Assembly (NCBI GenBank): GCA_023387935.1
Contig: JAEWHG010000145.1
Coordinates: 1 to 10,371, forward strand
DNA: 10,371 nucleotides
Reading direction: 5' to 3'
From: Bacillota bacterium
GTDB lineage: Bacteria > Bacillota > Clostridia > Peptostreptococcales > Natronincolaceae
Under the pieces are notes generated by a model. That model did not search any database. It was given only the letters and a program-made list of their open reading frames with translations, and had not been told where the DNA came from. The translations under genes and the position numbers were made by a program. Below, piece by piece: positions 5,686-10,371 of this stretch (positions are counted from its first letter, which is position 1; every line of letters begins with the position of its first letter).

Positions 5686-6540
5686 CTACTGTTCTGGATC
5701 AACCATTTCTTGAGCTTCTACTACAAATTTATCTACAGATCCATCGTTCATTAAACGCTCTAAAGTTTTATTAATTTCATCAACTAAATCTGTGCTTCCT
5801 TTTTTAACTGCAACAGAAGATCCACCTTCTCCGTCATCGAATGTAACATCCATAAGCATTAAGTCTTGATTATTATCTACATAAGAATCGGCAACTGGCT
5901 TTTCCATAACTACAGCATCAACCTTGTTATTTTTTACTTCAAGAATCAAATCCGGTATCTTGCCTAATGATTTTAATTGAACATTTTCTATTTCATCTAC
6001 AGCGATATCTTCTTGTATTGCACCTTTTTGTGCCCCTACCTTTTTCCCTGCTAAATCTTCTACTGTTTTGAATGTATCTTTATTCTCTGCTTTTATTACT
6101 ACACCATGAACTGCTTTATAGTATATTTCAGAAAAATCTACAACTTTTTGTCTCTCTGCATCTGGCGTCATGCCTGCCATAACAAAATCTACCTTACCAG
6201 CATTTAAAGCCATTAATAATCCATCAAAATCCATATCCTTTATTTCAAGTTCTACCCCTAAATCCTTTGCAATCTCTTTAGCAATTTCAATATCAAATCC
6301 GACAATTTCGTCCTTACCGTCTACTGCTTTATGAAACTCATATGGAGGATAGTCTGCACTTGTACCAAGCACTATCTTTCCTGCTTTTTTAATTTCATCA
6401 ACCTTTGTTAAAACCTCTTGATTCTTATCTGCATCTCCGCTAGCAGCATCTCCACTAGTTGCACTATTACCGCATGCAGTAAATAAAAGTAAAGCTCCCA
6501 TTACCAGTGATATAATAGCTAATTTAGAAAACTTTTTCAT
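5686..6540 (-). CDS. Amino-acid ABC transporter substrate-binding lipoprotein (binding protein 1)
   Basis: First gene of the transporter operon; a 284-aa extracellular lipoprotein that captures the amino acid. MKKFSK is followed by a hydrophobic segment and a LFTAC lipobox with Cys23, then a Gly/Ser/Asp-rich linker (about 24-43). The SBP_bac_3 domain (about 52-278) shows GTSADYPPYEF (59-69), VGFDIEIAKEIA (80-91), AGMTPDAER (122-130) with Thr125 and Arg130, the expected carboxylate contacts, and MEKPVA (212-217), where Glu213 should contact the alpha-amino group. At the second-lobe contact it has GAIQE (173-177), without the Thr pair found in binding protein 2. The start is ATG with AGGGGGAG upstream. 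The promoter is at 6607-6635, in a region that diverges from the M23 peptidase gene. Probable substrate: a basic or polar amino acid; the exact one is unknown. Confidence 0.95.
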   Translation of the reverse strand: MKKFSKLAIISLVMGALLLFTACGNSATSGDAASGDADKNQEVLTKVDEIKKAGKIVLGTSADYPPYEFHKAVDGKDEIVGFDIEIAKEIAKDLGVELEIKDMDFDGLLMALNAGKVDFVMAGMTPDAERQKVVDFSEIYYKAVHGVVIKAENKDTFKTVEDLAGKKVGAQKGAIQEDIAVDEIENVQLKSLGKIPDLILEVKNNKVDAVVMEKPVADSYVDNNQDLMLMDVTFDDGEGGSSVAVKKGSTDLVDEINKTLERLMNDGSVDKFVVEAQEMVDPEQ

Positions 6541-6584
6541 ACTGACTCCCCCTTAATATAGTGATTAATAATTATACATTACTA

Positions 6585-6598
6585 TGTATATATATCCT
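6585..6598 (-). promoter_or_regulatory. ARG-box-like site 2 of the transporter operon promoter
   Basis: AGGATATATATACA on the minus strand, one base off TGNATWWWWATNCA. It lies at about +2 to +15. Its centre is 36 bp from site 1, against 37 bp in the paralogous promoter. A further weaker match is at 6565-6578. Confidence 0.45.
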
Positions 6599-6606
6599 TT
6601 TTTGTT

Positions 6607-6635
6607 ATTATACATCCATATGATTAATTATGCAA
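6607..6635 (-). promoter_or_regulatory. Sigma-A-type promoter of the amino-acid transporter operon
   Basis: Minus strand: TTGCAT (6635-6630), 17 nt, TATAAT (6612-6607). The predicted start site is near 6600, about 60 nt before the ATG. It is nearly back to back with the M23 peptidase promoter, whose -35 box begins at 6662. Confidence 0.75.
6621..6634 (-). promoter_or_regulatory. ARG-box-like site 1 of the transporter operon promoter
   Basis: TGCATAATTAATCA on the minus strand matches TGNATWWWWATNCA at 13 of 14 positions. It sits in exactly the same register to the -35 box as the site at 3996-4009, although the spacer bases between the two promoters differ. Confidence 0.45.
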
Positions 6636-6661
6636 TAGTTTTTAAGAATTATTAAATATTT

Positions 6662-6690
6662 TTGAAGGTTTTTCTTTCCAATTGTAGAAT
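6662..6690 (+). promoter_or_regulatory. Sigma-A-type promoter of the M23-bactofilin operon
   Basis: TTGAAG (6662-6667), 17 nt, TAGAAT (6685-6690). It drives transcription to the right, away from the transporter operon. Confidence 0.6.
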
Positions 6691-6741
6691 AGAGTAAGAA
6701 TTGAAACTTTATCGGCTTTAAGGGAGGCTTTTTTTACTATT

Positions 6742-7689
6742 ATGAAAAAACTACATCACTTTCAACATAAAACGAAAAAAAATCTTACTTTTATGATTAT
6801 TCCTAATTCTTCCGAAAGAATTATACAATTTTCTATTCCTAAATGGTTAACAACATCAATAGCTTCAACTTTAGTTCTAATAACTGCAAGTACTGTTATA
6901 TTTTCTACTGGATACTTTAATACAAGACAAGAGCTAGTCTATGCAAATAGCCAAATAACTGAACTAAAGCTTGAAAACGAAAGTCAAAAATATGAGCTTT
7001 CTGAGTTAAAGAATTACTCTGTTAAGGTAGATGAAAAGCTAGCAGATTTAAATGAGATTCAAAGTCAAGTTTTGAATCTAGTAGGACTGGATACATCAAA
7101 TACTTTATCCCAAGAAAAGGATATCGTATTCTCTTATTCTTATCAGACAGATATCGTATCTAGATCTGGTGAAAGCAATCTTTTTTCTTCCCAGGGATAT
7201 GAAGAAGAAATAAATTTATTAACAGAATTAATAGATCGAGAAAAAGATAATATGAAAAAGCTGATTTCAGAAGTTGAAGATCAGTTAGAATATCTGGATG
7301 CCTTGCCAAACACATTGCCTGTAGATGGAACCATATCCTCCCCATTCGGATATAGGATCTCGCCTACAGGAAGAAGACGAGAGTTTCATAACGGTGTAGA
7401 TATTGCAAACAAATCTGGAACTAATATTTCAGCTTCAGGAAGTGGCGTTGTTACATACTCTGGATATAATGGTAGCTACGGTCGAGTCGTTATGATTTCA
7501 CACGGCTATGGTTACACATCAATATATGCTCATAATCAGAAAAATTTGGTTTCTGTAGGAGACAGAGTAAAAAAAGGACAAGTCATTGCTAAATTAGGTA
7601 GCTCTGGACGAAGTACAGGCCCTCATACTCATTTTGAAGTAAGATTTAATAATGAGCCTGTAGACCCTTTTACTTTAATAGAAAATTAA
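6742..7689 (+). CDS. Membrane-anchored M23 peptidase (LytM/lysostaphin-type murein hydrolase)
   Basis: This 315-aa zinc endopeptidase is predicted to cut peptide cross-links of peptidoglycan outside the membrane. A cytoplasmic N-terminus (1-36, with the LTFMIIPNS stretch common in clostridial members) leads to one membrane segment (about 37-57). A coiled-coil region (about 62-115), a linker with more heptad-like sequence (about 152-187) and the M23 domain (about 190-313) follow. Zinc ligands are His216 and Asp220 (HNGVD) and His297 (GPHTHFE); His264 (YAH) and His295 are the expected catalytic histidines, so the enzyme looks active. The AGGGAGG site is 14 nt from the ATG, longer than usual, but no better start is present. 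The bactofilin gene follows after 36 nt in the same direction, so the two probably act together in wall growth or shape. Confidence 0.93.
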   Translation: MKKLHHFQHKTKKNLTFMIIPNSSERIIQFSIPKWLTTSIASTLVLITASTVIFSTGYFNTRQELVYANSQITELKLENESQKYELSELKNYSVKVDEKLADLNEIQSQVLNLVGLDTSNTLSQEKDIVFSYSYQTDIVSRSGESNLFSSQGYEEEINLLTELIDREKDNMKKLISEVEDQLEYLDALPNTLPVDGTISSPFGYRISPTGRRREFHNGVDIANKSGTNISASGSGVVTYSGYNGSYGRVVMISHGYGYTSIYAHNQKNLVSVGDRVKKGQVIAKLGSSGRSTGPHTHFEVRFNNEPVDPFTLIEN

Positions 7690-7725
7690 ATTTTATTCTT
7701 AAATAAACCTTAGAGGGGGATCATT

Positions 7726-8130
7726 ATGTTTAATAAAAAGGAAGTAGTAGATTTTTCAAAGTTCGATACTCTTATAGGCAAAAATACATCTTTTGAAGGA
7801 ACATTAACAGCAAAAGGTACCTTACGAATTGATGGTAGCGTTAAAGGTGATATAAAGGTAGATGGCGATGTGTATATAGGAGAAGAAAGTGATATTGTTG
7901 GTAATATTTCTTGCTCTAACATAGTAGTAGGAGGAAATGTAAACGGTAATGTAGTTACTAATCAGCAACTTAGGATCACTGCTACAGGAAAAATTAGTGG
8001 AGATATTTCTGTTAAATCTCTAATTATTGATGAAAATGGAGTATTTGAGGGTAATTCTAAAATGATAGCTGCTGACACGAATACTAAAAGCATATTAAAG
8101 GAAACTGTAAAGGGAGCAAAAAATCAATAA
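7726..8130 (+). CDS. Bactofilin (polymer-forming cytoskeletal protein)
   Basis: A 134-aa protein of the bactofilin (DUF583) family, which polymerises without nucleotide through a right-handed beta-helix. The core (about 14-112) has the family pattern LIGKNTSFEGTLTAKGTL, then IDGSVKGDIKVDGDVYIG and repeated short strands with Gly turns. The N- and C-terminal tails are short and polar, as expected. ATG has a GAGGGGG site close upstream. It is the second gene of an operon with the M23 peptidase, and a terminator begins at its stop codon. Bactofilins in other bacteria (for example CcmA of Helicobacter pylori) localise M23 peptidases to shape the cell; the same role is inferred here from the gene pairing. 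Confidence 0.95.
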   Translation: MFNKKEVVDFSKFDTLIGKNTSFEGTLTAKGTLRIDGSVKGDIKVDGDVYIGEESDIVGNISCSNIVVGGNVNGNVVTNQQLRITATGKISGDISVKSLIIDENGVFEGNSKMIAADTNTKSILKETVKGAKNQ

Positions 8131-8156
8131 ATCCGCTTAAACTAAGCGGATTTTCT
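8129..8156 (+). terminator. Intrinsic terminator after bactofilin (probably bidirectional)
   Basis: AATCCGCTTA (8130-8139) pairs perfectly with TAAGCGGATT (8143-8152), followed by TTTTCTT. The stem starts inside the bactofilin stop codon. On the minus strand the stem is followed by UUUAUUGAUUUUUU, so it may also end the MATE transcript. Confidence 0.85.
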
Positions 8157-8177
8157 TATTTGATTAAAATTTTAAGC

Positions 8178-9566
8178 CTAAGCCACAGTTACTTCTTCTT
8201 TTTCACACAGATGATATGAATTTTTTCTAAGAAATAGGATAAACCAACCCGTTAAAATGATTCCTTTAAATATACTACTCATGCTTATGCTCCACCATAC
8301 TCCATTTAAACCTAAAACCGTAGAGGACAAAATCATAGCTCCTGGAATTCTAAGGGCATTTAATAAAATACTTGTAACAGAAGGTGGCACTGTTTTTCCT
8401 AAGCCATTAAAAGCACCGCCTGTGGTTATTTCTATACACATAAATAGTTGGGATACTCCAAGTATTTTTAAGTAGGTTATTCCCTGAGCAACGGCTTCTG
8501 GATCGTCAGATAAAAATAATGAAAAAATAGGCCCTGCACCTAGAGTTAATAATAAAGTAGCACCTACTCCAACAATACTTACTAAACCAATGGCTATAAA
8601 ATACCCCTTATATATCCTATCCCATTTCTTAGCCCCATAATTTTGTCCTACAAAGGTACTGATAGCAGTAGAAAACCCTCCTGCAGTCATCCAGGATATA
8701 GATTCAATTTGAGAACCTATTTTTTGTACTGCAATAGGTGTGGCGCCCCAATTTGCAATGATTTTTGCAATAAACATTGCAATAATAGAAAAAAGTGCAT
8801 TTTGTACTGCCACTGGCAAACTAAGATTAACAATGTATTTAATATGGTACATGTCAGGTTTCTTAAGAAAGTCTACATCTTTAAAGATCTCTACTTTTCC
8901 AATTATAATTCTAAGTATAAATGCTACAGTTACTGCAAATTGAGCTATTACTGTAGCTATCGCAGCACCTTTAACACCCATAGCTGGTATCGGTCCTACA
9001 CCCATTATAAGTAAAGGATCTAATATCATATTTGTTACCAACCCTATCATATTTATATAAAATGGCGTTTTACTATCTCCATATCCATTTAATATTGCAG
9101 TTAATACTGGGTTAATAAAATAGAATATAAATCCCATAGAAACGATTACTAAATATGATATAGCCATTTCTATTACGTGAGGATCTCCTAAGTCAAAAAA
9201 TCCGATCAGTTGTTTATTAAAAATAATAAGTACAGCAGCATATAAGATTGCTAAGAATACATTTAGCTGTACTGTATGTCTAATATACCTTTTCGCCTCT
9301 TTAATATCACCTTTTCCTATGGATTGCGCAACTCCTATTTCTGCTCCAACTTTAGAAAGTATAATAAATGCCATAGCGAGCCAAGTGAAAAATCCACCTG
9401 TACCTACGGCTGCAGCAGCTTCAGTACCTACCTTGCCTATCCAGAACATATCTGTAATAGTATAGGCCGTTTGCAAAAATGCTGTTCCTATAATAGGAAC
9501 GGCTAACTTTATTAATGCCTTTGATATGCTCCCCTGTGTCAATTGATTTTCATTAACCAAAGCCAC
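8178..9566 (-). CDS. MATE family multidrug/cation efflux protein (NorM-like)
   Basis: A 462-aa integral membrane antiporter expected to export organic cations or drugs using a Na+ or H+ gradient. Two MatE repeats are visible, about 20-180 and 245-410, with about 12 hydrophobic segments in total. Family landmarks: TDMFWIG with Asp39 in TM1, GAEIGVAQSIGKGDIKEAKR (74-93), GYGDSKTPFYI (161-171), ILDPLLIMG (181-189), and in the second half VGQNYGAKKWDR (306-317) and GAFNGLGKTVPP (384-395). The coordinates use the longest frame, a GTG at 9566. However, AGGGGGTGA abuts this GTG directly, while a TTG two codons later (9560) lies 6 nt after it, so the shorter form may be the real one. No regulator is adjacent. 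The substrate cannot be predicted. Confidence 0.93.
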   Translation of the reverse strand: MALVNENQLTQGSISKALIKLAVPIIGTAFLQTAYTITDMFWIGKVGTEAAAAVGTGGFFTWLAMAFIILSKVGAEIGVAQSIGKGDIKEAKRYIRHTVQLNVFLAILYAAVLIIFNKQLIGFFDLGDPHVIEMAISYLVIVSMGFIFYFINPVLTAILNGYGDSKTPFYINMIGLVTNMILDPLLIMGVGPIPAMGVKGAAIATVIAQFAVTVAFILRIIIGKVEIFKDVDFLKKPDMYHIKYIVNLSLPVAVQNALFSIIAMFIAKIIANWGATPIAVQKIGSQIESISWMTAGGFSTAISTFVGQNYGAKKWDRIYKGYFIAIGLVSIVGVGATLLLTLGAGPIFSLFLSDDPEAVAQGITYLKILGVSQLFMCIEITTGGAFNGLGKTVPPSVTSILLNALRIPGAMILSSTVLGLNGVWWSISMSSIFKGIILTGWFILFLRKNSYHLCEKEEVTVA

Positions 9567-9613
9567 TCACCCCCTATAAATTCTAAATTATTTATTGTTT
9601 CCAAACTCTAAAT

Positions 9614-9643
9614 ATTATATCAAATCTTATAAAAGCCATACAA
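9614..9643 (-). promoter_or_regulatory. Candidate promoter of the MATE gene
   Basis: Minus strand: TTGTAT (9643-9638), 18 nt, TATAAT (9619-9614). The -10 box is perfect and the -35 box is weak. The predicted start site is near 9607, about 40 nt before the start codon. Confidence 0.45.
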
Positions 9644-9708
9644 GCTATTTATTTTAATTAATTAACTATATTGAACTAAGGCACATTATAAGGATTTTTT
9701 TATATCAC

Positions 9709-9737
9709 TTGACCCCATATAGGTTTTCTATTATTAT
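9709..9737 (+). promoter_or_regulatory. Candidate promoter of the TSCPD gene
   Basis: TTGACC (9709-9714), 17 nt, TATTAT (9732-9737). Each hexamer differs from consensus at one position. The predicted start site is near 9744, about 47 nt before the ATG. A second TTGACA at 9756-9761 has no matching -10 box before the gene. Confidence 0.6.
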
Positions 9738-9790
9738 TTAAATTATGCTGTGTATTGACATCATTACTAAATAGGAAGGAGACTTGAAAT

Positions 9791-10048
9791 ATGAACAGTT
9801 ATACACCCGTAGGAGTTTGTGCTAAAAAAATAACCTTTGATGTGAAGGATAATAACATTCATAATGTATCTTTTGAATCAGGATGTCCTGGCAATCTTTT
9901 TGGAATAAGCCAGCTAATAGAAGGTATGCATATTCATTCAGCTATCGAAAAATTAAAGGGTATTAAGTGTGGTGGAAAGAGCACTTCTTGCCCAGATCAA
10001 TTGTCTAAAGCGCTAACTGCATATATTGAAGAACAGAATAGTTTATAG
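9791..10048 (+). CDS. Stand-alone TSCPD-domain protein (TIGR03905-like, four Cys)
   Basis: An 85-aa protein made of a single TSCPD domain. Four cysteines (10, 32, 60, 67) are placed as in the small four-Cys TSCPD family: GVCAKK near the start, SGCPGN at 30-35, then KCGGKSTSCPD at 59-69, which contains the family name motif. The domain also occurs as the C-terminal end of some B12-dependent ribonucleotide reductases, where cysteines are thought to bind metal or aid reduction. The job of the stand-alone form is unknown. AAGGAG lies 9 nt before the ATG. The gene has its own promoter and terminator and is monocistronic. Confidence 0.9.
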   Translation: MNSYTPVGVCAKKITFDVKDNNIHNVSFESGCPGNLFGISQLIEGMHIHSAIEKLKGIKCGGKSTSCPDQLSKALTAYIEEQNSL

Positions 10049-10107
10049 TATTATTACTACTTTCGACAATTTAAATGATAAGTTTTTTAAACATATTATA
10101 AAACTAT

Positions 10108-10153
10108 AATTAATAAGTGGAAAAACCATTAAGGGTTTTTCCACTTATTAATT
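10108..10153. terminator. Bidirectional terminator between convergent TSCPD and glnS genes
   Basis: A perfect 20-bp inverted repeat (10108-10127 with 10134-10153) around the 6-nt loop ATTAAG. The inner part is GGAAAAACC against GGTTTTTCC. It lies between the ends of two convergent genes, 59 nt after the first and 11 nt after the second, so it can serve both. Confidence 0.85.
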
Positions 10154-10164
10154 TCAAAAGTAAA

Positions 10165-10371
10165 TTAAAGCTTAAATGAACTTTTTAAAGAAACAATTCT
10201 ATTGAAAACTAATTTATCTTCCTTACTATACTTAGGATCTACGTTAAAATATCCATGTCTAAAGAACTGGAATTTATCATGCGGTTCTGCGTTCTTCATA
10301 TTATCCTCAACAAAGCCTTGTAATATTTCTAATGAATTTGGATTAATTTGCTCTAAAAAGTGCTTATCCTC
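10165..10371 (-). CDS. glnS: Glutaminyl-tRNA synthetase, C-terminal end (partial)
   Basis: The last 68 codons of a minus-strand gene that runs off the right edge. The end reads FQFFRHGYFNVDPKYSKEDK followed by LVFNRIVSLKSSF, which matches the C-terminal anticodon-binding beta-barrel of GlnRS (typical form FERxGYFxxD...LVFNRTVxLRDSW). The enzyme charges tRNA-Gln with glutamine. The stop TAA is at 10167-10165. The final KSSFKL replaces the more common RDSW ending. A GluRS is less likely because the GYF...LVFNR pattern is characteristic of GlnRS. Confidence 0.9.
   Translation of the reverse strand, partial: EDKHFLEQINPNSLEILQGFVEDNMKNAEPHDKFQFFRHGYFNVDPKYSKEDKLVFNRIVSLKSSFKL

Noticed and set aside
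6661..6741. Terminator-like GGCTT...GGCTTTTTTT before the M23 gene
   Set aside because: The two GGCTT copies are direct, not inverted, repeats and cannot form a stem; the T-run is simply spacer before the start codon.
8643..9014. Plus-strand frame of 123 codons rich in Cys, Tyr and Asn
   Set aside because: It lies opposite the MATE gene; the Cys/Tyr richness is the mirror of the transmembrane codons. No start signal is present.

Overview
The window is about 70% A+T. It carries G-rich Shine-Dalgarno sites, short intergenic gaps with intrinsic terminators, and Gram-positive-style lipoprotein binding proteins, a bactofilin and a TSCPD-family small protein. This points to a low-GC Firmicute of class Clostridia. 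An Alkaliphilus- or Clostridium-like genome is plausible, but the genus cannot be proven from the sequence. No rRNA, tRNA, CRISPR array, transposase or phage gene is visible. Most genes are ordinary housekeeping or transport genes; the more unusual signals lie in the control regions and in one small gene.

Layout, left to right. (1) At 1-63 is the first codons of a minus-strand exported protein, preceded by a long AT-rich leader and a promoter whose -10 box lies inside a 17-bp palindrome. (2) At 530-793 is a small minus-strand gene whose frame continues past an in-frame TGA and closes just before a good terminator. (3) At 1111-2712 is a minus-strand methyl-accepting chemotaxis protein. (4) At 3089-6540 is a minus-strand polar amino-acid ABC transporter: binding protein 1, permease, ATPase, then a second paralogous binding protein with its own promoter. 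(5) At 6742-8130 is a plus-strand pair, a membrane-anchored M23 peptidase followed by a bactofilin, divergent from the transporter. (6) At 8178-9566 is a minus-strand MATE efflux protein, convergent with the bactofilin. (7) At 9791-10048 is a plus-strand TSCPD protein, divergent from the MATE gene. (8) At 10165-10371 is the C-terminal end of glutaminyl-tRNA synthetase on the minus strand.

How the genes fit together. The transporter genes form one functional unit: two lipoprotein binding proteins probably feed one permease and ATPase. Both binding-protein genes have nearly the same promoter, TTGCAT-17 nt-TATAAT. Both also carry two ARG-box-like sites in almost the same places. This suggests that the gene and its promoter were duplicated together, with possible control by an ArgR/AhrC-type repressor and an arginine or related cationic amino-acid substrate (inference). 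The two binding proteins align without gaps over the folded domain but differ at expected ligand-contact positions. The M23 peptidase and bactofilin form a probable cell-wall or cell-shape operon. The chemoreceptor, MATE, TSCPD and glnS genes look like independent units separated by terminators.
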